NCBI RefSeq assembly: GCF_001460935.1
Contig: NZ_LN906597.1
Span: 1,818,314-1,882,313, forward strand
From: Candidatus Ichthyocystis hellenicum
GTDB taxonomy: Bacteria > Pseudomonadota > Gammaproteobacteria > Burkholderiales > 2013Ark19i
Reading direction: 5' to 3'
Length of the DNA: 64,000 nucleotides
Shown here: piece after piece, positions 1 through 8,238 of the stretch
Layout: each line of letters begins with the position of its first letter
How positions within the stretch are numbered: the first letter of the stretch is position 1
The notes under the pieces: generated by a model
What the model was told of the DNA's origin: nothing
The model's input: the letters and a program-made list of their open reading frames with translations, nothing else
Databases searched by the model: none
Translations under genes and position numbers: made by a program

Positions 1-161
1 AATTTGGGTATGATAAGGATGGATATAAGAAAGATGGATATGATAAGCATAGATATGACAAATTCGGATATGACAGAGCTGGGTATGATCGATTGGATTT
101 TAATAAATATGGTTACAACAGATATGGAAATGAATATAAATATGAAAAATATGAGGGATAA
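1..161 (+). CDS. C-terminal fragment of a YDxxG pentad-repeat protein (cut by window start)
   Basis: The frame beginning at base 3 is open to a TAA at 159-161 and encodes 52 residues of the five-residue repeat G-[YF]-[DN]-[KR]-x, ending in the non-repeat tail NEYKYEKYEG. The start lies before the window. The last 150 bases are nearly identical to the 3' ends at 10260-10386 and 12411-12563 and to the inverted copy at 16380-16500, so this is one copy of a duplicated gene end. The role is unknown. Regularly spaced D-x-[DN]-G groups could bind a cation such as calcium, but that is only an inference. Confidence 0.75.
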   Translation, partial: FGYDKDGYKKDGYDKHRYDKFGYDRAGYDRLDFNKYGYNRYGNEYKYEKYEG

Positions 162-234
162 ATCATCTTAACGTATTTCCTAGGTTAGGCGTCGAGGCGC
201 ATAGTTGTTGAAACTAGAATCCACAGAAACGCCT

Positions 235-785
235 CAACCGAACCTTCCTCCATACTCAGCCGCATTCCACATATCAATACCGGTGATATCCGTCTATATC
301 GAATCCTTCTCTATCAAACCATTTTATGTTACATCCACTCCCATCTTTATCAAATATTCTTTTTGTGGAAAATAATAATCGATCAAATACTGATCCATCA
401 AATCAAAGTAGGAATCGCACTAAAACTAGAAGATTATCCTGAAGTTTCCACCTCGGTATTAGATATAGATTCTGTTACAGATTTATATACATAAACTATA
501 GCAAATAAATCACATTCATTAATTTTGCATTTTTATCTAAATCTAAATCTTTTTACGGTTACATTATCATGTTAATTTTTCTTCACTAAAAAATCACTAT
601 GGTTGGTCACTATGGTTGGTAATAATGTAATAATATTTATGTTATTACTGACCAACTTGTATCTCAGAAAAATATCAAAAGCAAACATGATTTTTTAATT
701 AACAAAATATCGTCTGATTAATTATAAATTATCGCTAAAATCTTCTAGTTTGGATAACCCCTTCATCATACCTATATGTTACTCT
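235..785 (-). pseudogene. Inverted relic of a 6321-type repeat gene and its upstream region
   Basis: Read on the minus strand, 785 to 500 matches the region upstream of the gene at 6321 (about 6010-6205), including the sequence around CTTCTAGTTTGGATAACCC. From about 503 down to 235 it matches the start of that gene: a Ser/Thr-rich stretch around ESISNTEVETSG, then KRIFDKDG and a GYHRY repeat. A TAA interrupts the frame just after ETSG, and the segment between the serine-rich part and the repeats is scrambled, so it cannot encode the protein. It also contains an insertion near 640-720. The same relic occurs upstream of the genes at 4688 and 11303. Confidence 0.7.
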
Positions 786-1141
786 GTTACCATTTTATTC
801 TTATTCTATCTACATATCCATACATGTATCTCCATATTTATCAAATTCTTATTTCGTGATTACGATAAAAAAAGAAAAGGATATAACAAATATACAGACA
901 TGACGAATACACAAGAAAGATAGTAGTAGATATAGTAATCATGACAAAAAAATATAAATTTAAAAAATAATAAATACTTATAAATGATTGTCATAAGCAC
1001 TACATTTAGACAATAAAATTAAAAACTAATGGGAGTTATTAATGAACGTGATTTATTTATTGCATTTAAAATATTACAAATGTTACCTTGGGAATACGAT
1101 TGTTGATAGCCTATGGTCGGATGATATTTGGGATGAATAAA

Positions 1142-1210
1142 ATGTCAATCGCACCCCTTGCGATCACTTTTTGTGTACTTGCTAACTGCATAAAGGATGT
1201 TAAACAATGA
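1142..1210 (+). CDS. Short leader peptide, stop overlaps start of the repeat gene
   Basis: A 22-codon ORF begins with MSIAPLAITF, contains CVLANC and ends KDVKQ. Its TGA (1208-1210) overlaps the ATG of the next gene (1207) as ATGA. A GGGATG sequence precedes its ATG. The same ORF with the same length and overlap occurs at 11238-11306, with substitutions at the protein level; at 4625-4684 it has lost its ATG. The arrangement suggests translational coupling of the leader with the repeat protein. Cys in VLANC is not a convincing lipobox. It may simply be conserved upstream sequence without translation. Confidence 0.4.
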   Translation: MSIAPLAITFCVLANCIKDVKQ

Positions 1211-2709
1211 GTGATTGTTCTATTACTGCATGTAAGTCTGAAAGAGTGTCCATTTCTGATAATGAGACAAAAGATTTAGAAGAAATTGCTAGTACGAGTG
1301 CAGCACCTTCTTCGATTACGGAGCTGTCACAATCAACTGATATTCAGTCTGGATCTTCATTTGCCACTCAAAGGTTTAATGAAAATGGATATGACAGATT
1401 TGGGTATAATAGGTGCGGTTTCAACAAAGAAGGATTTCATATAACTGGATCTAAGTATAATGATTATGGGTATGATAAAGATGGATATGGCAGAGATGGA
1501 TATGACATATCTAGATATGATAGAAAAGGATATGATAAATTTGGTTTTAACAAAGAAGGATTTCATAAAACTGGATCCGAGTATAATCAATATGGGTATG
1601 ATAGATTTGGATACAATAAAGACGGATGCAGGTATGGGAGTGAATATGATAAAGATGGATTTAACAAAGATGGATTCGACAAAGATGGGTTACATAAAAT
1701 TAGCTCTGGGTATTATAATGAAGATGGGTATGATAGATTCGGATACAATAAGGACGGGTACAATAGCAATGGGTATGATAGAAAGGGATATGATAAATTT
1801 GGGTACAATAGATGGGGTTTCAACAAAGAGGGATTACATAGAACTGGATCCAAGTATAATGAAAAAGGGGAAGATAAATTTGGATATGACAGAGATGGCT
1901 GGAAATATGGTTATAAAAATGGGTTTGATAAAATGGGTTATGACCTTCGCGGGTATGATAAACATGGGTTTGATAGGCGTGGCTATAACATTCAGGGATA
2001 TAACAAGGATGGGTACGATAAGCGTGGGTATGACAAGTACGGGCGTGATCGTGATGGTTGCATAAAAAAAGACATAGAGGGTGTATTCGATAAGAATGGT
2101 CTTGATAAGGATGGTTTTGGTAAACACGGATTAGATAAGGATGGGTTTGATAGAGCCGGGCTTGATAGAGATGGATTTGATAGAGATGGGTTTGATATAA
2201 ACGGATTTAATGAACATGAATTAGATAGAGAGGGGTTTTGTCCAGATGGGTATAGTGATGATGGGTATAATAGGAATGGATTTGATGGAGACGGTTATAA
2301 CAGGGATGGATTTGATAAAAATGGATTCCGCAAAAATGGACTTTATGTAGATGGATCTAGATATGATAAAGAGGGTTATGACAAGTTTGGATATAATAAA
2401 GATGGATATAATAGAGATGGATTTGATGGATATGGATACAATCGTGATGGAGTTAACAAGTCAGGATATAACAGGGACGGATCGAGATCTGAAAAAATAG
2501 CTAAATACGAATCGGTTAATGATGAACCTGAATTTAATGAAAATGGATACGATAGATTTGGGCGCGATAGGTATGGATATAATAAAGATGGATATGATCG
2601 CGATGGATATGATCGCGATGGGTATGATCGCGATGGGTATAACAAGTCAGGGTATGATTCACTTGGATTTAATAGGAATGGGTATAAGAGGGAGGATTTG
2701 TTATCGTGA
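1207..2709 (+). CDS. YDxxG pentad-repeat protein, full-length (500 aa)
   Basis: Residues 1-55 are Ser/Thr/Glu-rich (MSDCSITACKSE, VSISDNETKDLEEI) with no signal peptide or membrane segment. From about residue 57 (FNENGYDRFGYN) to near the end the protein is an almost unbroken tandem of five-residue units G-[YF]-[DN]-[KR]-x, with scattered inserts of the type GSKYNEKG. Aromatic residues recur every fifth position and D/N-x-D/N-G groups every unit, giving a highly charged, Tyr-rich protein. I do not recognise a named family; it is not the classical A-[DN]-L-x-x pentapeptide family. AAAGGATG lies 7-12 bases before the ATG, and the ATG overlaps the stop of the leader at 1142. A 10-bp hairpin follows at 2722-2760. 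Close paralogs lie at 4688 and 11303, which share the same N terminus. Confidence 0.85.
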   Translation: MSDCSITACKSERVSISDNETKDLEEIASTSAAPSSITELSQSTDIQSGSSFATQRFNENGYDRFGYNRCGFNKEGFHITGSKYNDYGYDKDGYGRDGYDISRYDRKGYDKFGFNKEGFHKTGSEYNQYGYDRFGYNKDGCRYGSEYDKDGFNKDGFDKDGLHKISSGYYNEDGYDRFGYNKDGYNSNGYDRKGYDKFGYNRWGFNKEGLHRTGSKYNEKGEDKFGYDRDGWKYGYKNGFDKMGYDLRGYDKHGFDRRGYNIQGYNKDGYDKRGYDKYGRDRDGCIKKDIEGVFDKNGLDKDGFGKHGLDKDGFDRAGLDRDGFDRDGFDINGFNEHELDREGFCPDGYSDDGYNRNGFDGDGYNRDGFDKNGFRKNGLYVDGSRYDKEGYDKFGYNKDGYNRDGFDGYGYNRDGVNKSGYNRDGSRSEKIAKYESVNDEPEFNENGYDRFGRDRYGYNKDGYDRDGYDRDGYDRDGYNKSGYDSLGFNRNGYKREDLLS

Positions 2710-2721
2710 GTGAATCAAGTT

Positions 2722-2760
2722 GCATGCTCGATAAGGTTAGTGCCGCCGTCTCGAGCATGC
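2722..2760 (+). terminator. Perfect 10-bp hairpin after the repeat gene
   Basis: GCATGCTCGA at 2722-2731 pairs with TCGAGCATGC at 2751-2760 around a 19-base loop, starting 12 bases after the stop of the repeat gene. There is no following T-run, so termination is uncertain. The same stem sequence returns at 4072-4113, which makes it a repeated palindromic element. Confidence 0.5.
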
Positions 2761-2920
2761 GCTGCACTGGTTAGTACGTCAAAATTAGGTGCAGGTTAGA
2801 TACTGCTGAACTTTACAACTATTCATGATAAAAGTGTCATAAATAAAAGTCCAATAATTAATTATGCAATAAAAATATAAATGCTACAGTTCAGACAGTC
2901 TATTTTTTACAGGAAAAATA

Positions 2921-4000
2921 ATGTTTTGCACTAATAGTAAATGTTTGAATTGTTCTCAGAGCGATAACTTTGAATCCCAAACAGAAAGCAAAGTTGAAGG
3001 AGGAATTGAATGTGTAACAATTATTGATGAACATGATGAAAGTTTTCAACAAACCCACCGTTCCATCAGTAAAAATTTAGTTAGTGCTTTAATTACACTT
3101 AGTGTGTTGGGGGAAACAACTGGGTCTGCACCTGAACGTAGACGTCCTAAACCTCTTGACCCTCTTGACCTTCAATGCAATAATTATATAAATTATATAA
3201 AAGTTAAACGTTATTCATGCTATGTAGCACAAAAAATCTGTAGTATTTCTAGCTTTAGTAAAAAAGTAAGAGTCATTGATTCTTACGAAATAATTAGAGA
3301 AGCTATTAATGTATCAGTGTCAAGAATGAAAAATTTGGAGAAAACAAACCATGTTATTAATAATGGTATTCCATTAAGTTTAAACTTTACTTACGACTAT
3401 TTTAAGGACGATTGCAGTAAGGTAGAGAACACTGCAAGTGTACTATCATTTGTTAATGGCCACCTTTACTCTTATATTAAAGATAATAACTTAATAAATC
3501 CTGCCGAATGCAGGTTTGATACTGATAAACTTTGCGGTCACGACAAAAACCCAAATAATTATCTTTTGAGTAAATGTTGCTCTGATATTGGATCATACCT
3601 AATTCACCCTAATATATCATTATCAGAATCAACAATTACTGAGACTGTGGCAACTACTGTAGCATCTAATATTGCAAGTTCAACAATTGGAATTTCGACT
3701 GCAACTACTGTAGCATCTAATGTTGCAAGTTCAACAATTGGAATTTCGACTGCAACTACTGTAGCATCTAATGTTGCAAGTTCAACAATTGGAATTTCGA
3801 CTGCGACTGAATCTGAATTGCCATCTGCTGCTAGTATTATTAGTACGTCAAATATTGTATTAATTGTATTTTTATCTCTTGCTCTTGCTTTAATATCCTT
3901 TATAGGACATAGAGCTCTCAAACATTCTAGATCACAACAACCTCAGCCCATATCACAATCTGATAACACAGAAAACGCTGAGAGAGAAGATCTTGTTTAG
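2921..4000 (+). CDS. Single-span membrane protein with CX6CSI ectodomain and repeat stalk (359 aa)
   Basis: The layout is a hydrophilic N-terminal extension (residues 1-60), a signal-peptide-like segment (about 61-82, NLVSALITLSVLGE then TTGSA), a Cys-containing domain (about 83-225), a Ser/Thr stalk (about 235-300), a transmembrane segment (about 309-328, NIVLIVFLSLALALISFIG) and a short polar tail. The domain contains CYVAQKICSI and ends KCCSDIGSYL. Those motifs match CQLKSDVCSI and YCHNITKYL in the 12581 protein, so I place both in one divergent family. The stalk holds three 17-residue repeats containing TTVASNVASS (51 bp each, 3651-3803). AGGAAAAATA precedes the ATG. It is probably a type I membrane or surface protein; partner and function are unknown. 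A 26-base segment at 3091-3116 is copied exactly at 12232-12257. Confidence 0.8.
   Translation: MFCTNSKCLNCSQSDNFESQTESKVEGGIECVTIIDEHDESFQQTHRSISKNLVSALITLSVLGETTGSAPERRRPKPLDPLDLQCNNYINYIKVKRYSCYVAQKICSISSFSKKVRVIDSYEIIREAINVSVSRMKNLEKTNHVINNGIPLSLNFTYDYFKDDCSKVENTASVLSFVNGHLYSYIKDNNLINPAECRFDTDKLCGHDKNPNNYLLSKCCSDIGSYLIHPNISLSESTITETVATTVASNIASSTIGISTATTVASNVASSTIGISTATTVASNVASSTIGISTATESELPSAASIISTSNIVLIVFLSLALALISFIGHRALKHSRSQQPQPISQSDNTENAEREDLV
3651..3803 (+). repeat. Three 51-bp in-frame tandem repeats
   Basis: Units begin at 3651, 3702 and 3753 (CAACTACTG), with only a few differences between copies. Each encodes 17 residues of the Ser/Thr-rich stalk of the membrane protein at 2921. 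Because the unit is a multiple of three, copy-number change would lengthen or shorten the stalk without a frameshift. Confidence 0.85.
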
Positions 4001-4071
4001 TATTTAGTACAATGTTTCCAATAGTATGGACTATTGGAAACTATGGAATTTTTTCCAGTAAAAACATACTA

Positions 4072-4113
4072 GTGCATGCTCGAGGCAGAGATGCTAACCT
4101 ATCGAGCATGCAC
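4072..4113 (+). terminator. Perfect 12-bp hairpin after the membrane-protein gene
   Basis: GTGCATGCTCGA at 4072-4083 pairs with TCGAGCATGCAC at 4102-4113 around an 18-base loop, 72 bases after the stop at 4000. The 10-bp core is the same as in the hairpin at 2722-2760, although the loops differ. It could be a terminator or a dispersed palindromic repeat. Confidence 0.5.
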
Positions 4114-4139
4114 TTATTTGTCATATTCATTAACTAGAA

Positions 4140-4470
4140 TCCAGAAACGCCCCAACCTAACCTTCTCCCATACCGGTGATATCCACTCCCATAAATCAAA
4201 TTAGGAATCTCACTAAAAGCCGCACTAAAAACAGAAGATTATCCTGAAGTTTCCACTTCGGTAGCAAATAAATTACATTCATTAATTTTGCATTTTTATC
4301 TAAATCTAAATCTTTTTACGGTTAAGTTATCATGTTTTATGTCATTATAATTAATAAAAACACGATTTTTAATTAACAAAATATAATTAAATATCGTCGA
4401 ATTAATTATGAATTATCGATAAAATCTTCTAGTTTGGATACCCCTTTCATAATACCTATTCTCCTTTCGT
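4140..4470 (-). pseudogene. Inverted, shortened relic of a 6321-type repeat gene
   Basis: This is a shorter version of the relic at 235-785, with the same landmarks in inverted order: an ATACCGGTGATATCC match, a TCCTGAAGTTTCCAC serine-rich piece, the ATTTTGCATTTTTATC upstream piece and CTTCTAGTTTGGATA. Much of the coding part is deleted and no usable frame remains. Confidence 0.6.
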
Positions 4471-4687
4471 GATTACAATAAAAATGTAAAAGGATATAAT
4501 AAATATACAGAAATGACGCATACAGAAATGACGAATTATTTATTGCATTTAAAATATTACAAATGTTACATTGGGGGTGAGATTGTTGATTGCCTCTGTC
4601 TAGATGATATTCGAGATGAATAAAATTTCAAGCGCACTCCTTACGATCACTTTTTGTGTACTTGCTAACTGCATAAAGGATTAAACG

Positions 4688-5689
4688 ATGATTAATTGTT
4701 GTTCTATTACTGAATTTTGTTGTTCTATTACTGAATTTGAATCTGAATCTGAAACAGTATCCATTTCTGATGATAATATGAAAAATTTAGAAGAAATTTC
4801 TGGTACGAGTACAGTCTCTTCTTCGCTTACGGCGTTGTCAACATTATCTGATATTCAATCTAGACCTTCATTTGCCACTCAAAGGTTTAATGAAAATGGA
4901 TATGACAGATTTGGGTATAATAGGAGTAGTTTCAACAGAGAAGGATTTCACGGAAGTGGATCTAAGTATAATGATTATGGGTATGATAAAAAGGGATTCG
5001 ACAAGGATGGGCTACATAAAAGTGGATCCGGATATTATGATCAAGATGGGTATAATAGATTCGGGTACGATAAGGATGGGTACAATAGCAATGGGTATGA
5101 TAGAAAGGGATATGATAAATTTGGGTACAATAGATGGGGCTTCAACAAAGGGGGATTACATAGAACTGGATCCAAGTATAATGAAAAAGGGGAAGACAAG
5201 TTTGGATATGACAGAGATGGCTGGAAATACGGTTATAAAAATGGGTTTGATAGAGATGGGTTTAATAGGCGTGGGTTTAATAGAGATGGATTTAATAGGG
5301 ATGGGTTTGATGAAGACGGGTATAACAGGGATGGATTTGATAAAAATGGATTTCGCAGAAATGGACTTTATGTAGATGGATCTAGATATAATGAAAAGGG
5401 TTACAACAAGTTTGGATATAATAAATATGGATATAATAGAGAAGGATATGATGGATATGGGTACGATCGTGATGGATTTAATAAGTCAGGATATCACAGG
5501 AATGAACATTGGGTTAATATAGATAGAGACGGGTTTGATAGAGATGGGTTTGATAAAAATGGGTTTGATAGAGATGGGTTTGATGTAAACGGATTTAATG
5601 AGCATGGATTAGATAGAGATGGGTTTGATATAAACGGATTTAATGGGAATGGATTAGATAGAGATGGTAAATGCCCTAATGGAAATTAG
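4688..5689 (+). CDS. YDxxG pentad-repeat protein (333 aa)
   Basis: It is a paralog of the protein at 1207 with about 167 fewer residues. The N terminus (about 60 residues) is Ser/Thr-rich, with an internal near-duplication CCSITEFCCSITEFE. Repeats of the G-[YF]-[DN]-[KR]-x type follow from FNENGYDRFG. Several unit blocks are identical to 1207 (for example GWKYGYKNGFDR), while the 3' part has its own run of GFDRDGFD units, so the length difference comes from gain and loss of repeat blocks. AAAGGA precedes the ATG. The stop TAG lies inside a perfect hairpin (5671-5694), which gives the unusual tail KCPNGN; the original C terminus was probably lost. The leader peptide seen at 1142 has no ATG here. 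Confidence 0.82.
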   Translation: MINCCSITEFCCSITEFESESETVSISDDNMKNLEEISGTSTVSSSLTALSTLSDIQSRPSFATQRFNENGYDRFGYNRSSFNREGFHGSGSKYNDYGYDKKGFDKDGLHKSGSGYYDQDGYNRFGYDKDGYNSNGYDRKGYDKFGYNRWGFNKGGLHRTGSKYNEKGEDKFGYDRDGWKYGYKNGFDRDGFNRRGFNRDGFNRDGFDEDGYNRDGFDKNGFRRNGLYVDGSRYNEKGYNKFGYNKYGYNREGYDGYGYDRDGFNKSGYHRNEHWVNIDRDGFDRDGFDKNGFDRDGFDVNGFNEHGLDRDGFDINGFNGNGLDRDGKCPNGN

Positions 5690-5694
5690 GGCAT
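5671..5694 (+). terminator. Perfect hairpin containing the stop codon
   Basis: ATGCCCTAAT and ATTAGGGCAT form a 10-bp stem with a GGAA loop, and the stop TAG of the repeat gene lies in the descending arm. A T-run (TTTTTT) follows at about 5708-5713. It is the best candidate for an intrinsic terminator in the region. Confidence 0.6.
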
Positions 5695-5719
5695 CTTGGC
5701 TAAGGCATTTTTTGTCATG

Positions 5720-5890
5720 TTATATTATGTCATTACCATATATATCATTACCGTACCTGTCGAAGCCATCTTTATTAAAACCTGAACTATCAAACCCTCT
5801 TATATTAAAATTTTCTCTATCATATCCATTTTTGTCATACCCAGATTCATCATATATCCCCCCTCCTTTGTGTAACCCATTTTCATCAAA
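5720..5890 (-). pseudogene. Inverted fragment of a YDxxG repeat gene (56 codons open)
   Basis: The minus strand from 5890 reads FDENGLHKGGGIYDESGYD, continues as pentad units and ends NDIYGNDII before a TAA. There is no start codon or N-terminal region. Shorter pieces of the same kind, sharing the HKGGG-coding stretch, lie at 7585-7634 and 9366-9446, each just after a repeat gene. They look like leftovers of one inverted gene copied downstream of each paralog. Confidence 0.65.
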
Positions 5891-6320
5891 AAAAATTAGT
5901 ATTCATTAATTTTTTAGATTTCAGTATATGAATCCCCAGACCTAGGTACAGTCAAAAGATATCACACTTCTTTTAATATCCATTACACTGCATTAAAACA
6001 GATGGGTATGATGCACGGGTTATCCAAACTAGAAGATTCATAATTCATTCCACGATATTTAGTTATAATTACATTATTACCAACCATAGCACTTTTTTAG
6101 CGAAGAAAAATTATTAACATGGCAATGTAATTGCAAAAAAATTTAAAATTAAATAATAAAATGCAAAATTAATAAAATTTATTTGAACGTGATTTACTTG
6201 CTTATAGTTATGTTATTCCAAATGTTACTCTCACTTAATGTCATATCATTTATGTTTTATGTATAAATGTAATGGTACGTCATATTTTATACGCTTGTTG
6301 ATTGATAGGGAGATTGTGTA

Positions 6321-7511
6321 ATGGATGCTTCTATCGTTTATGTATCTAAATCTGGAACAGAATCTATATCTAATACCGAGGGGGAAACTTCAGGAGAATC
6401 TTCTGGTTTTAGTGCGACTTCTACTTCGATTTCAGTGTTGTCAGAGTTATCTGGAGCAGAATCTAAATCTAATACCGAGGTGGAAACATCAGGAGAATCT
6501 TCTAGTTTTAGTGCGCTTCATACTTCGATTCCAGTGCTGTCACAGTTATCTGAAGCAGAATCTAAATCTAATACTGAATCTAATTATATGAAATCCCTCT
6601 CTGTTTCAACATTTAGACCAAAAAGAATATTTAACGATGGATATGACAATAGGGGGTATAACATAAAGGGGTTTAATAGAAAAGGATTCGATGCAAAGGG
6701 ATATGATAAGGATGGATTTAATAGTAATGGATATCATAGGTATGGATATGGGCATAATGGAATGGGAGTAAGGGATAAAAAAGACGGATATAGGTATAAG
6801 GATACCCATTATGGGTTTGATGAAAATGGTTATGCCAAAGATGGGAGTAAATTTGAAGATCTAGATTTTCGTTGGTTTAAGTCGCCTTATCCGCCGATAG
6901 ATAGAGACATATATGATGCCGATGGGTACAATAAAAAGGGATTTAATAAAGAAGGATTCCGTAGGGATGGATCTATATATGATGCGGCTGGGTACGATAA
7001 AGAAGGATATGATGATGAAGGATTCGATAGACTAGGATTTGATAGACGAGGATTTGATATATGTTGGTTCGATAAGTACGGTATAGATAGAGACGGGTGT
7101 GATATTTACGGATTCAATGAAAAAGGATTTGATAGACGAGGATTTGATAAATACTGGTCCGATGAGCTCTGTACTAAAGATGATGAGATAGTACATAAAT
7201 ATAGATTAACATTATGTAGATATGATAGAAATGTATATGATGCAGAAGGGTACAGTAAAAGGGGACTTAATAGGGAAGGATTAACCAGATATGGATCTAG
7301 ATACGATGCTGCTGGGTATGATAAAGAAGGATATGATGTAGAAGGATTCGATCCCAAGGGATTTAATAGATCAGGGTATGATATAGAGGGATATAATAAG
7401 TATGGAGTTAATAGTCGCGGATTTGATAGGTATGGATACAGAGATAGTGATAACGACGACAGCGGTAATGAAATTGAAGTAATAAATGATGATGGTTATA
7501 TAAGTGCATGA
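6321..7511 (+). CDS. Serine-rich YDxxG repeat protein, second subtype (396 aa)
   Basis: Residues 1-95 are Ser/Glu/Thr-rich with two copies of a 33-residue repeat (ESxSNTExETSGESSxFSA). Pentad repeats begin at KRIFNDGYDNRGYN (about residue 97). Two islands interrupt them: one around GMGVRDKKDGYRYKD and FRWFKSPYPPIDRDIYD (about 143-197), and one around DELCTKDDEIVHKYR (about 284-301). The C terminus is acidic (DSDNDDSGNEIEV). There is no signal peptide or membrane segment. AGGGAGATTGTGTA gives a strong ribosome site before the ATG. It differs from the 1207 subtype in N terminus, islands and upstream region. The paralog at 8239 is its immediate downstream neighbour. The function is unknown; secretion by a non-Sec route or a cytoplasmic role are equally open. 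Confidence 0.85.
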   Translation: MDASIVYVSKSGTESISNTEGETSGESSGFSATSTSISVLSELSGAESKSNTEVETSGESSSFSALHTSIPVLSQLSEAESKSNTESNYMKSLSVSTFRPKRIFNDGYDNRGYNIKGFNRKGFDAKGYDKDGFNSNGYHRYGYGHNGMGVRDKKDGYRYKDTHYGFDENGYAKDGSKFEDLDFRWFKSPYPPIDRDIYDADGYNKKGFNKEGFRRDGSIYDAAGYDKEGYDDEGFDRLGFDRRGFDICWFDKYGIDRDGCDIYGFNEKGFDRRGFDKYWSDELCTKDDEIVHKYRLTLCRYDRNVYDAEGYSKRGLNREGLTRYGSRYDAAGYDKEGYDVEGFDPKGFNRSGYDIEGYNKYGVNSRGFDRYGYRDSDNDDSGNEIEVINDDGYISA

Positions 7512-7526
7512 TAATTAATCACTTCG

Positions 7527-7552
7527 GTTGCGGCGTTCTTCAACGCCGCAAC
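7527..7552 (+). terminator. GC-rich 11-bp hairpin after the repeat gene
   Basis: GTTGCGGCGTT pairs with AACGCCGCAAC around CTTC, 16 bases after the stop. It stands out in AT-rich sequence. A homologous hairpin with compensating differences follows the paralog (9334-9359), so it is maintained. No clear T-run follows. Confidence 0.6.
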
Positions 7553-7584
7553 GTGTGCCTCGCTCTCATATTTATAATCACCAA

Positions 7585-7634
7585 ATTTCATCATATATCC
7601 CCCCTCCTTTTATTGAATCCATATTCGTCAATCA
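7585..7634 (-). pseudogene. Short inverted relic of a YDxxG repeat gene
   Basis: The minus strand reads DEYGFNKRRGDI and then stops. The TATATCCCCCCTCCTTT stretch is shared with the larger inverted fragment at 5720-5890. It is too short and broken to code. Confidence 0.5.
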
Positions 7635-7639
7635 AGTTA

Positions 7640-8120
7640 ATAACAAAGGTAACTCATACTAAAAAATTCTCCTGGGTATTCCATTTTCGTATCAGGTGTC
7701 GTGGCTGTTTCAGTATTACATAAAGACATAGAGCAATCACTCATTTGACTGTAATTAATAAATCTCATTTAGCATTTTGTTGTTTAAATTAGTATTAATT
7801 ATTTTTTTAGAGATGAAGCAAAAGCAATCTTCTTCTAAATTTTTTACACACTATTAAATAATCACAAAAAAAACAAACGTACAGCGCACCACTTTTATAT
7901 TTTTCATTCATCACAAACTCAGAATCATGTTTCTAGATCACTAGAAGTAATTTAGCTCTAAATAACTACAACTCTAGAAGGTGTCCATGATAGTTTTAGA
8001 TTATTTTATTTTATATGTACATAGCAAATGTGAGGTAAACAATAATTTTAGATAATAAAATGCAAAATTAATCAACGTTGAATGTTATTAATGCATGTGA
8101 TTTAATTCGCATGTGATTTA
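7640..8120. other. Intergenic region, AT-rich, no gene seen
   Basis: No convincing coding frame or RNA gene is visible. The last part (about 8040-8238) is homologous to the region upstream of 6321, with shared pieces such as AATAAAATGCAAAATTAAT, TGTGATTTATTTGC and GTCATATTTTATACGC. Regulatory signals for the 8239 gene probably lie there, but I cannot assign a promoter with confidence. Confidence 0.4.
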
Positions 8121-8238
8121 TTTGCTATAGTTATATTATTCCAAATATACTTTAGCTAATTTAGTGTCATATCTATATAAAACAATGTAATGGTATGTCA
8201 TATTTTATACGCTTGTTAATTAATAAGGAGATTGTGTA

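Noticed and set aside
1357-2645. Long open frames in other frames and on the opposite strand of the pentad-repeat genes (Met/Ile/Asp-rich or Ser/Pro/Tyr/Leu-rich products)
   Set aside because: A 15-bp unit keeps every frame periodic, so alternative frames remain open by chance. They lack ribosome sites and normal composition. The same applies at 4872, 8650-9022, 9486-10084, 11729-12036 and 16363-17381.
3651-3803. CRISPR-like array
   Set aside because: The 51-bp, 45-bp, 30-bp and 15-bp repeats are directly adjacent, without unique spacers, and lie in reading frames.
5664-5909. Plus-strand ORF rich in Ser/Pro/Leu
   Set aside because: It is the complement of the inverted repeat-gene fragment at 5720-5890, which explains its sequence.
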